Source: Thermodesulfovibrionales bacterium (lineage in GTDB: Bacteria > Nitrospirota > Thermodesulfovibrionia > Thermodesulfovibrionales > Dissulfurispiraceae). From it: a DNA stretch of 32,649 nt. The notes below the pieces were generated by a model, which saw only the letters and a list, made by a program, of their open reading frames with translations, ran no database searches and was not told the DNA's origin. The position numbers and the translations under genes are program-made. Of this stretch, positions 1 through 6,716 are shown in pieces. The stretch is taken from assembly GCA_020062545.1 (NCBI GenBank), contig JAGUWD010000039.1, positions 1-32,649 on the forward strand. Direction: 5' to 3'. Every line of letters starts with the position of its first letter. The stretch's first letter is position 1.

Positions 1-108
1 CCTGTTGTGCTTATGGAGGACTTGCTTAAATTAGCAGGGTTAATTACTCTGTTCCTTAAATCTCATTTGACTGGTAAATATGTCCATACCAAGTGCCATA
101 TGCAATAA
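1..108 (+). CDS. possible C-terminal end of a convergent gene
   Basis: Frame 1 on the plus strand is open from the window edge through 35 codons to a TAA at 106-108. The peptide begins PVVLMEDLLK and ends KYVHTKCHMQ. The stop sits directly on the strong inverted-repeat terminator at 107-138, as expected for two convergent genes sharing one terminator. I do not recognise the family, and 35 open codons alone are weak evidence. If real, it is the only plus-strand gene in the window. Confidence 0.35.
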   Translation, partial: PVVLMEDLLKLAGLITLFLKSHLTGKYVHTKCHMQ

Positions 109-138
109 AAAGACAGCAGGGAATCCTGCTGTCTTTTT
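107..138. terminator. bidirectional Rho-independent terminator after fliS
   Basis: The two arms are perfectly complementary: AAAAAGACAGCAGG at 107-120 and CCTGCTGTCTTTTT at 125-138, with a 4-nt GAAT loop. The 9-bp GC-containing core is flanked by an A-run on one side and a T-run on the other, so the same hairpin ends in a U-tract on either strand. It lies 24 bp past the fliS stop and closes the flagellin-flaG-fliD-fliS block. It probably also serves the possible plus-strand gene ending at 108. Confidence 0.92.
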
Positions 139-162
139 GAATTTAAGATATTTCTTTAATAT

Positions 163-543
163 TTATACCTGATTTTTAATCTGAACCCATGCCTCTCTCA
201 ACTCTCTGAGCAGACCGATTACATGCTTAACCCTGTTTCCATCATTCTTTGCATTTGCAAGAACAAGTTCTTTCATCATGTGAAGATATAGACTTTGCAA
301 ATTAAGTGCAATCTCTCCGCCAACTTCGAGATTAAGGGCATTAAGGAGTTCTTCGATGATTGCCATCGCCTTGTCTATATATTTTATCTTTATCGGCACT
401 TCCTTCATGTTTATGGCAGTAGCAGCCTTATCGAGAAAGTCTATGGCCCCGTCATAAAGCATCACAATAAGCTCGACCGGATTATAAGCTGTTGTTATTT
501 TTGTCTGTGTGTAAGCATTGTGGGCATATGCTGCATTAACCAT
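163..543 (-). CDS. fliS: FliS, flagellin export chaperone
   Basis: FliS is a cytoplasmic chaperone that binds the C-terminus of newly made flagellin, prevents premature polymerisation and delivers it to the flagellar type III export gate. The 126-residue length is typical. Family signatures are visible: the N-terminal AYxxxxxxTAYNPVELIVMLYDGAI block (about residues 10-34), the central GGEIALNLQSLY segment and the C-terminal LLRELREAW helix. The ATG overlaps the fliD stop by one base (TAATG) and is preceded by GGAGGT, so translation is likely coupled to fliD. It is the last gene before the 107-138 terminator. Confidence 0.96.
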   Translation of the reverse strand: MVNAAYAHNAYTQTKITTAYNPVELIVMLYDGAIDFLDKAATAINMKEVPIKIKYIDKAMAIIEELLNALNLEVGGEIALNLQSLYLHMMKELVLANAKNDGNRVKHVIGLLRELREAWVQIKNQV

Positions 544-2249
544 TATTTACCTCCAAAGGTTTTTCCAAGTTTGTCCATCTGCTGCGTCAAGTAACTGCTT
601 GTTCCCTGAAGCTGGTTCAACAGTCTATCGAGGGCGATAAATTTCTTCTTGAGGGCAACTTCGGTTGTCTGAAGTCTCCTCTCGAGGTTTTCTGCGTTTT
701 TCTGAACATTTTTTACGCTATCCTGATAACCGCTTTTCCTTACAGGAAGTATTGTGTTTACATAATCGCCGAGAGTCGCCTCAAGAGAGGTTGCCATTGT
801 GTTTATCGTTGTAATAACACTTGACTGATTGCTCGAAATAGCGCTGTCAAGCGTAGTGCTGTTTAGGCTCAACACACCGTTTTTATCGTGGGTTAAGCCT
901 AAAGATACGAGGTTTGTATTGTTGTATGTTGCAGTTATTATATTGCGAAGCGTATTTTTCAGTGCTGCCGATGTTGCATCTCCGCTCAAAATGCCTCTTG
1001 TAGTGGCATTTCCTCTGAGTCCGTTTATCGTGCTCATCACCTGATTATAAGAAGATACGAAAGAGTTCAGCTTGCTTGTTAATGCGCTGGAATCCTGTGC
1101 AACTGTAAGCGTAAATTCCGTAGTGCCGCTTACTTTAACTAAGTTAATGGTAACACCTGTAATTACATCGGTAATGGTATTGCTTGACCTTGTAACAGTT
1201 AACCCGTTAACCGTAATGCTGGCGTCCGCTGCTGCCTGCGTCGTGCTCATGTTGCCTGACGCAATGCTTGAAAGCCCCGCTGTATCTGTCTCCCCGGCGC
1301 CTCCATAGGTGCCGTCATTGTTTTCATCAACTGTTAATGAAATCGTATTTGATGCGCCTGTTGTATTGGATGTAAGAGTGAGTTTATATGTACCGTCAAC
1401 CAGATCGTCCCCTGTTGTCAATGAGCCGGCAGTAACGGTATCTGTTGTAGGATCAAAGCCTAAAATCTGCTCAGCAGTCGTCGAAGTACTCCCCCACAAG
1501 ATATTGACATTAGGGCCTGCGCTGTTGGTAATCTTAAACTTGCTTAAAGTAGTATCATATTGTACAGCAAATGTATTTGTAGTTCCAGGCGCTGAATTTA
1601 ATGCTGTCTGTATTGCAGTTGCAAGCCCGCTGGAAGTATAGGTTCCTGCAGCTATAGTTGCAGTCCTGTCTGCTATGCCGTCATTGAATATAATTGTGTT
1701 ATTATTGGCGTCTATAACAAAACCGCTGCTTTCTTTTACAACAGAGGCAGTAACTCCTGCGCCTGCAGAATTGATGGCATCCTTTATGCCTGAAAGGGTG
1801 TTATTTGTGGAATCAATCGTTATCTCCTTTGCTGTACTGCTGCCCACCTGAATCTTGATCTTTTGCGTGGTATTTACGGAAAGATCGGCAACCTTCATTG
1901 TCTGAGAGCCGAATCTGAGAGATGAAAGGCTCTGTGCAGCAGCAAGAGAGCCTATCTTCATTGTGTATGTCCCTGCTGTGGCTGTGCTTGAAGCAGTTGC
2001 TGTCATATAAGAGGTGTCTGACACTGTTGCCTTCATTCCTATAAGACTTGAATCTTTTAATGCAGTAACAGCGCTCTTAAAGCTCGATACACTGCTTAAG
2101 AGAGTTGCATATGCGCTTATCTTTGCCTGATAGTCAGCCTCTTTTTGCTTGAGCTTAAGCAATGGCTGTCTTTCAACCTGCATAAGCTGCTGGACTATTG
2201 CATTTGTATCAATGCTCGAACCTGAAGTTCCCAAAGGATTAACTGCCAT
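543..2249 (-). CDS. fliD: FliD, flagellar filament cap (HAP2)
   Basis: FliD forms the pentameric cap at the filament tip and guides flagellin folding and insertion outside the cell. The 568-residue protein has the FliD N-terminal domain: a start rich in G/S/T, then IDTNAIVQQLMQVERQPL at about 13-30 and a coiled segment to about 66. A long Thr/Ser/Ala-rich middle contains hook-IN-like repeats. The C-terminal coiled coil ends in SSYLTQQMDKLGKTFGGK. There is no cysteine, as usual for exported flagellar proteins. An AGAGGTG sequence lies about 5 nt before the ATG. It starts 13 bp after flaG and overlaps fliS. The Ser/Thr-rich middle could itself be glycosylated, but nothing shows this directly. 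Confidence 0.96.
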   Translation of the reverse strand: MAVNPLGTSGSSIDTNAIVQQLMQVERQPLLKLKQKEADYQAKISAYATLLSSVSSFKSAVTALKDSSLIGMKATVSDTSYMTATASSTATAGTYTMKIGSLAAAQSLSSLRFGSQTMKVADLSVNTTQKIKIQVGSSTAKEITIDSTNNTLSGIKDAINSAGAGVTASVVKESSGFVIDANNNTIIFNDGIADRTATIAAGTYTSSGLATAIQTALNSAPGTTNTFAVQYDTTLSKFKITNSAGPNVNILWGSTSTTAEQILGFDPTTDTVTAGSLTTGDDLVDGTYKLTLTSNTTGASNTISLTVDENNDGTYGGAGETDTAGLSSIASGNMSTTQAAADASITVNGLTVTRSSNTITDVITGVTINLVKVSGTTEFTLTVAQDSSALTSKLNSFVSSYNQVMSTINGLRGNATTRGILSGDATSAALKNTLRNIITATYNNTNLVSLGLTHDKNGVLSLNSTTLDSAISSNQSSVITTINTMATSLEATLGDYVNTILPVRKSGYQDSVKNVQKNAENLERRLQTTEVALKKKFIALDRLLNQLQGTSSYLTQQMDKLGKTFGGK

Positions 2250-2262
2250 CTTACACCTCTAT

Positions 2263-2637
2263 TTAAACCTCTTTACTGAAGAGGCTTTCAACATTCTCTT
2301 TGAATTTCTTTATCATGTTTATATATTCCTCTGGAGGGTACTGTCTTACGACCTCACCCTTCTTATCTAAAACCTTTATAACTACATTCTTTTCTTTATC
2401 GAGGGCAAAAATAGCTTTTAAATCAAGCAACCCATTTCCTACAGATACAGACTGATTATCTTTATTCTGTTGTTTATCCCTAAGCCTCTCTTTTAAGGCA
2501 GAATTAACATTTACAGCGCTTAATGAAGAGGCATTATTGCCGGTAGTCCTGCTGTTCGTGCCAGTACTATTATTAGCAGGGCTTTCTGTCTGGCCTTTAA
2601 CTGCAGGTACATTTATGTTTACGCTGTCAATCTTCAT
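2263..2637 (-). CDS. flaG: FlaG family protein
   Basis: A small protein (124 aa) of the FlaG family, found next to flagellin and fliD in many polarly flagellated bacteria. FlaG affects filament length or stability, but its mechanism is poorly defined. Residues about 1-50 are low-complexity and Asn/Ser-rich. The conserved part is the C-terminal half: IFALDKEKNVVIKVLDKKGEVVRQYPPEEY, matching the family pattern of a beta hairpin followed by (I/V)RQ(I/Y)PPEE. It lies between fliC and fliD in the usual order. No clear sigma-28 promoter is visible directly upstream; it may be read through from fliC. Confidence 0.9.
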   Translation of the reverse strand: MKIDSVNINVPAVKGQTESPANNSTGTNSRTTGNNASSLSAVNVNSALKERLRDKQQNKDNQSVSVGNGLLDLKAIFALDKEKNVVIKVLDKKGEVVRQYPPEEYINMIKKFKENVESLFSKEV

Positions 2638-2733
2638 CTTATTTGCCTTAATAAGTAAATGTTTTTTTACTCATCCTCTCATTCACTTTTTAAATACTTT
2701 ATCACATAACTGATAACTTGTTAACTTTATTTT

Positions 2734-2770
2734 ACGGGCGGCCCCCAAAAAATATTGGAGGCCCGCCCGT
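2734..2770. other. GC-rich stem-loop between fliC and flaG
   Basis: ACGGGCGG at 2734-2741 pairs with CCGCCCGT at 2763-2770, and the stem extends with one or two bulges through CCCC/GGAGG to a loop of about ten bases. It is by far the most GC-rich spot in an AT-rich gap. The strand carrying fliC has no clean U-tract after the stem, so it is not a canonical Rho-independent terminator. A partial terminator or a 3'-end stabiliser that raises flagellin mRNA over flaG-fliD-fliS would fit the position. Confidence 0.5.
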
Positions 2771-2790
2771 AATTGTTATTACAAATCCTC

Positions 2791-2824
2791 TAACGCATAA
2801 CGCTTCACGCATTACGCATTACGG
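2791..2824. repeat. imperfect ACGCATTA tandem repeat
   Basis: Four imperfect copies of an 8-bp unit of the type ACGCATTA/ACGCATAA lie in the 3'UTR just after the flagellin stop: TAACGCATAACGC, then ACGCATTACGCATTACG. The composition differs from the surrounding AT-rich spacer. It resembles short simple-repeat debris scattered in intergenic DNA, similar in style to the repeats inside the gene at 4620-6716. No function is assigned. Confidence 0.5.
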
Positions 2825-2830
2825 TCCCTA

Positions 2831-4360
2831 CTACCTTCCGCCCAGAAGTGCAAGGACATTCTGAGGCAGAGTATTAGCCTGCGACAGCACCGATATACCG
2901 GCCTGTTGCATTATCATGGCCTTTGTCAGGTTTGCAGTTTCCACTGCAAAGTCTGCGTCCATGATTCTTGAACGGGCTGAGGTAATATTCTCACGAACAT
3001 TGTCAAGGTTTGCGATTGTTGATGTCAGCCTGTTCTGAACAGCGCCAAGTTTTGCCTTTTCAGAGGTTATGGTATCAAGCGCCTGTTTTGCTGCCAGCAT
3101 GGTGACATTTGCAAGACCCACATCCGTTACAGCAACAGCATTTACGGAATTTGCTGTCAGAGATATACTCGTAGCTGAAGATGAATAACCAAATACTGCT
3201 GCTGCATCACTGTTTACAGAGAGGGATGTCTTTGACAATCCTGCATTAAATATTATCTTGCCGTTCTGCCCTGCAGACACAGATGTTGTACCGGAAGCAA
3301 ATGGATGCGCTGTTATCAAGCTTGCACCCGTAGTATCACTACTCAGAGTTATGTCAATACCGGCGCCTGTTGTATTTACCAGAACCAACCTGTTAGCAGC
3401 ATTGCCGGTGCCGGTCTCTGCAATTGCAGTCACGCCTGTAGAAGCGCTCTTTGCATTTATGGCACTGGCAAGATTAGATAATGTTGTTGCTCCTGCGTCT
3501 GATGCACCGGCGCCAGATGCAAGTGAGAAGCTTCCTATTGTTACGCCGTTAATCGTTAGATAGCCGGAATTAACAGTATTTGTACTCTGCGCAGTAGTTG
3601 CAACCAACATATCCGCTGTGGCAACCATAGCATTTCCGAAACTAAATGCGGTTACACCAGTACTTGCCGTATACTGGTTAATACGGTTGATAATATTGAT
3701 GCTGTTATTCTTATAATCTGATGCAGTTGTAATTGCGTCGCCGAGATCAACACCTTCCAATGTGGCATTAGCTCCGAGTCCGCCTGAATAATATCCTCTC
3801 ACTGCTGCAAGGGACACATCGCTTGCCGCTAAAGATGATGTGTAACTGGTAGATACTCCCATTGATGTTGGAGTTACGCTGGAAGTTGATATGTTGATTG
3901 TCTCATTGACATCAACACCGACCTGTACATTGATGCTTTTTGACTGATTCAGGAACTGCTCACCGTTGTACTTTGTCTGGGTGACAATCCTGTTTAACTC
4001 TGCAACAAGCTGACGGACTTCCTGGTTCATGGAGCTTCTGTCAGATGATGTGTTGTAGCTCGATGCCTGGTTTGCAAGCTCATAGATCCTTTGCAGGGCA
4101 TTAATCATCTCATCCATGGCACCTTCAGCAGTCTGAGAGAAGGAAACACCGTCATTTGCGTTTCTCATTGCAACGGAAAGACCGTTAATCTGAGTGGTCA
4201 TTCTTGTAGCAATGGCAAGACCTGCTGCATCGTCCTTTGCTGAATTGATCCTTAAGGTGGATGACAGCCTCTGCATTGCCTGTGCAAGAGGATTCTCTGA
4301 TTTTCTCAGGTTCCTCTGAGCATTCAGAGCATATAAGTTGGTATTAATTGATAGAGCCAT
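2831..4360 (-). CDS. fliC: flagellin (filament protein)
   Basis: This is the major structural subunit of the flagellar filament, 509 aa, with no signal peptide because it leaves through the flagellar export channel. The conserved D0/D1 N-terminus (MALSINTNLYALNAQRNL, then RINSAKDDAAGLAIATRM and ANDGVSFSQTAEGAM) occupies about residues 1-150. The D1/D0 C-terminus (NVRENITSARSRIMDADFA, ending NVLALLGGR) covers about residues 425-509. The exposed middle is Ser/Thr/Ala-rich, has no Cys, and contains a flagellin-IN-like segment near SGYLTINGVTIGSFSL. These Ser/Thr residues are the likely O-glycosylation targets. AGGAGG lies 5 nt before the ATG. It has its own sigma-28 promoter and a long 5'UTR. 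Two TAG codons stand in tandem at the end. Confidence 0.98.
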   Translation of the reverse strand: MALSINTNLYALNAQRNLRKSENPLAQAMQRLSSTLRINSAKDDAAGLAIATRMTTQINGLSVAMRNANDGVSFSQTAEGAMDEMINALQRIYELANQASSYNTSSDRSSMNQEVRQLVAELNRIVTQTKYNGEQFLNQSKSINVQVGVDVNETINISTSSVTPTSMGVSTSYTSSLAASDVSLAAVRGYYSGGLGANATLEGVDLGDAITTASDYKNNSINIINRINQYTASTGVTAFSFGNAMVATADMLVATTAQSTNTVNSGYLTINGVTIGSFSLASGAGASDAGATTLSNLASAINAKSASTGVTAIAETGTGNAANRLVLVNTTGAGIDITLSSDTTGASLITAHPFASGTTSVSAGQNGKIIFNAGLSKTSLSVNSDAAAVFGYSSSATSISLTANSVNAVAVTDVGLANVTMLAAKQALDTITSEKAKLGAVQNRLTSTIANLDNVRENITSARSRIMDADFAVETANLTKAMIMQQAGISVLSQANTLPQNVLALLGGR

Positions 4361-4393
4361 TTTTTCCTCCTTGAATGTCTTTTAAGTCTTTTC

Positions 4394-4477
4394 GGGCATC
4401 CTGCCCTTATTTGCATCAGGAGCAACGCCTTATTTAATTCCCACCTCCTTCTTTCTTAATTTTGGCTTTTTAAGCCA
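4394..4477 (-). promoter_or_regulatory. structured flagellin 5'UTR with an extra SD-like site
   Basis: Between the sigma-28 promoter and fliC the leader is about 140 nt long. It contains two small perfect hairpins (TGGCTT/AAGCCA at 4463-4477 and GGGCA/TGCCC at 4394-4406). It also contains AAGGAGGTG at 4442-4450 (minus strand), which matches the full anti-Shine-Dalgarno tail of 16S rRNA. No start codon stands at a usable distance from this second site; the true SD (AGGAGG) is next to the fliC ATG. It could act as a standby or decoy ribosome site, or be chance. Confidence 0.4.
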
Positions 4478-4509
4478 TTTCAGGCATTACCCTTTTGCTC
4501 TTGTCTAAG

Positions 4510-4537
4510 TTATCGGAGGGAATATTTAAAAACTTTA
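4510..4537 (-). promoter_or_regulatory. sigma-28 (FliA) promoter of fliC
   Basis: Read on the minus strand: TAAAGTTT at 4537-4530, a 12-bp spacer, then TCCGATAA at 4517-4510. The enterobacterial FliA consensus is TAAAGTTT-N11-GCCGATAA, so only one base of the -10 box and one base of spacing differ. It lies about 150 bp upstream of the flagellin ATG, where a late-class flagellar promoter belongs. The promoter at 30847-30874 has the same two boxes and spacer length. Confidence 0.88.
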
Positions 4538-4619
4538 GTATCTGATAGAAAAAAAGAAAGAAAAATTAAGGCAGATATTTTGCTTGTACTTCAATGTGTT
4601 CAGGGAGTGCTACGCCACA

Positions 4620-6716
4620 TCAAACCTTCAACAAATCCCCTGCAAATTTTATATAATCGTCATCCTTAGGCAGTTTTCCCCACCATTTGGCAAAAAACCT
4701 GATTCTTGTTTTCCATTCATCATCACAAGACGGGGACAGTCCCGATTCTACGACTCCGTCTTGCTCCGTCCGTAAATCTGGGACAGTCCCCTTTGACCCT
4801 TGACCCTTGACCCTTGACCCTTCAGCAAATGTCTCTTTAAAAACAAATCCCAAACAATCAGACAAATATTTCACAGAATAGCCTTTATATTTTGCAGAAA
4901 GACAAATATCAGCTTCTGTGAGATGATTTGCAATCCCTTCATCAAATCCGCCTATGGATTCATATACCCTGCTGTGCATGCCAATCAAACCGCCGCCAAC
5001 CGCATTTAGAGTCCCCTCTGGCGTACTGTCGCACTGTCGCTCTTCTTTTATAAAATACGGACTAAAATTAAAATCAAATCCTATTCCAAGACAATACGGT
5101 GTCATGTCGGGATTTCTCAGCGGAATTCCTGCTACACCGCCCTTCAATGCATCAAGCAATCCCTTGTCTTTAAAGTAAACAATGCCGGGTTTCATAAATA
5201 TAAGGTATTCGCCTGTTAACGCCTCTGCACCCCTGTTATAAAGAAAAGAAAGGTTATCACCATGTGAATCGACTATCCTTATATCTCCAGAAATACCCGA
5301 AAGCATTTCCTTTATATTTTCATCATTTATTACTATTACAACTTCCCAATCAGCATATTTAACATTCTGGGATAGGGATGTGATGGTCGATAACAGGGCC
5401 TCTTGATCATTACCAGATGGAATAATAAAGCTCACCCGTCCGGCGACATATTCTCTTTCTTTGCCTTGTGCCTTTTGCCCTTTACCCTTTGCCTTGTCCT
5501 GTCTGCATTCAAGTATATAACTTATTACTTCAAGCGCCCTGTCAACTGCCCTTCCGTCAAGCCTGTAAAAAGACTGTCTTAAATATTCATCCACATTTCT
5601 TTTTATGTCTTCATGCACCCCATTTTCTATGGTGTTATATAGATTTGTCCAATTCCCGGGAGGAGATACGGACTGGGCAACTCCCATTTGAACATAATAA
5701 TCTTTAGTACCGTCCCTGCTTGGAATTGCAAACAGAGGCTTGCCAAATGCAATGGCCTCAAGTGCAAGGGTAGTCTTCCCAAGAGTAACACAATAATCAG
5801 CAATCGAAAGCAGGGCATAAGGGTCATAGGTGTATAACACAATAGCAAATGGAGCCGATTCTTTTATATTCTTTTCTATTTTAAGATAGGTTCCTCGAGC
5901 TACATTGGGATGCCATTTAAAAATCACAACTATATCTTCGCTCAAGCCCTTCAGGAACGTCTCCCATACCCACCCATCCATAACTCCGCCCCACTCGAGG
6001 TCTACCAAAAAGAGTAGGATTTTTTTACCATCCGGTATATTTAATTCTCTTTTAATCTGATTTATTTTCGTTAAATCCGAATATATCTTCTTTGCATTAT
6101 CAAGATGAGTATTCCCCACAAGCACTATCTTATCTGCAGGACATTTATGTTTCACCAGCATCTTTTTTGTCGCTTCGCCCCATAAAAGATTTACCGTAGA
6201 ATATTCGTTGTGAGCGCTGAAACTCAAACGGCCTTCATGATAGTCACCTTCCTGCATGGTGATATATGGGATGCCGTATTTGTTGGATAGATGTCCAATG
6301 ATTTTCCCCCACCTGTTACGCTCATGGAGGGCAAGAAAGACATCCGGCTTTTCTCTTTTTATAAATTCTTCAAGACAGAAATACTCCTCAAAACAGCTAC
6401 CCATCATTCTCTCTTGTTCTAAAAGAGTCCACTGCCTGAATCCATCCCACTCGAAAAGTTTCTTTGCCCACTGATCTAAAAAAGCATTAAAAGCACTTTC
6501 AATTTTTTCCCTAACTTCATCATTCGTATAACCATTAAGATATTTATAGACTATTTTTTTCTTGAAAAGATCCCTTTCAAATGGATAATCAGACATGGTA
6601 AGGAAGAATAGTGTATCGGCGCCGTATCTTTTTGCAGGCTCTGTTATTGGCAGAAGAAATCTTGTGTGATGCGGCAAGGCAACAAAACAGGCTATCCGTT
6701 TTCCTTTTAGTTTCAT
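4620..6716 (-). CDS. two-domain glycosyltransferase-like protein (GT-B plus degenerate GT2)
   Basis: A 698-residue protein with two parts. Residues 1 to about 400 look like a GT-B fold of the CDP-glycerol/UDP-GlcNAc-epimerase type: EGDYHEGR, VGNTHLDN, FKWHPN and the nucleotide-site-like stretch ADYCVTLGKTTLALEAIAFGKP. Residues about 424-625 resemble family 2 glycosyltransferases: VSFIIPS start, LYNRGAEALTGEYLIFM, then GGFDEGIANHLTEADICLS. The metal-binding DxD expected after the EYLIFM strand is absent (KPG instead), so this half may not be catalytic. The domains are joined by a Lys/Gly/Gln-rich linker (404-419), and the tail (633-662) is encoded by a 7-bp tandem repeat plus palindromic repeats. 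The ATG overlaps the upstream stop (ATGA). It is the last gene of the operon, immediately before the fliC promoter, and is a candidate flagellin glycosyltransferase. Confidence 0.72.
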   Translation of the reverse strand: MKLKGKRIACFVALPHHTRFLLPITEPAKRYGADTLFFLTMSDYPFERDLFKKKIVYKYLNGYTNDEVREKIESAFNAFLDQWAKKLFEWDGFRQWTLLEQERMMGSCFEEYFCLEEFIKREKPDVFLALHERNRWGKIIGHLSNKYGIPYITMQEGDYHEGRLSFSAHNEYSTVNLLWGEATKKMLVKHKCPADKIVLVGNTHLDNAKKIYSDLTKINQIKRELNIPDGKKILLFLVDLEWGGVMDGWVWETFLKGLSEDIVVIFKWHPNVARGTYLKIEKNIKESAPFAIVLYTYDPYALLSIADYCVTLGKTTLALEAIAFGKPLFAIPSRDGTKDYYVQMGVAQSVSPPGNWTNLYNTIENGVHEDIKRNVDEYLRQSFYRLDGRAVDRALEVISYILECRQDKAKGKGQKAQGKEREYVAGRVSFIIPSGNDQEALLSTITSLSQNVKYADWEVVIVINDENIKEMLSGISGDIRIVDSHGDNLSFLYNRGAEALTGEYLIFMKPGIVYFKDKGLLDALKGGVAGIPLRNPDMTPYCLGIGFDFNFSPYFIKEERQCDSTPEGTLNAVGGGLIGMHSRVYESIGGFDEGIANHLTEADICLSAKYKGYSVKYLSDCLGFVFKETFAEGSRVKGQGSKGTVPDLRTEQDGVVESGLSPSCDDEWKTRIRFFAKWWGKLPKDDDYIKFAGDLLKV
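4726..4791. repeat. paired GGGACAGTCCC palindromic element inside a gene
   Basis: The 11-bp near-palindrome GGGACAGTCCC occurs twice, at 4733-4743 and 4780-4790, 36 bp apart. CAAGACGG at 4726-4733 is also the reverse complement of CCGTCTTG at 4756-4763, so the segment can fold into nested hairpins. This is the layout of REP/short palindromic elements. It lies in frame near the 3' end of the gene at 4620-6716 and encodes a Gly/Val/Ser/Thr-rich stretch (about residues 643-663) with no family character, so it looks like an insertion that the gene tolerated. Confidence 0.6.
4793..4820. repeat. 7-bp tandem repeat, four perfect copies, in coding sequence
   Basis: Four perfect contiguous copies of TTGACCC (GGGTCAA on the coding strand) plus a partial fifth. 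The unit is not a multiple of three, so gain or loss of one copy would frameshift codons after about residue 633 of the glycosyltransferase at 4620-6716. In the present state the frame is open. Three copies encode one 7-residue peptide period (GSRVKGQ then GS). It adjoins the palindromic element at 4726-4791. Confidence 0.85.
5462..5508. repeat. degenerate CCTTTTGC-type simple repeat encoding a linker
   Basis: A run of imperfect units of the type GCCTTTTGCCCTTT encodes the Lys/Gly/Gln-rich linker KAKGKGQKAQGK (about residues 404-419) exactly between the GT-B-like and GT2-like halves of the protein at 4620-6716. The units vary in length, so copy number is less likely to be unstable than at 4793-4820. 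It suggests that the two halves were joined, or spaced, by repeat DNA. Confidence 0.5.

Noticed and set aside
1309-1641. Plus-strand ORFs opposite fliD and fliC
   Set aside because: They are antisense shadows; their Val/Leu-rich content follows from the Thr/Ser/Asn codons of the real genes.
2638-2733. Sigma-28-like promoter for flaG (TAAAGTTA then GTGATAA)
   Set aside because: The -10 lacks CCGATAA and the spacing is wrong; read-through from fliC is simpler.
4361-4619. c-di-GMP riboswitch in the flagellin leader
   Set aside because: The GEMM core sequences are not present; only small unconnected hairpins are seen.
4584-4775. Plus-strand ORF opposite the end of the glycosyltransferase
   Set aside because: It runs over the repeat elements and is antisense to a better-supported gene; it has no SD and no family signature.
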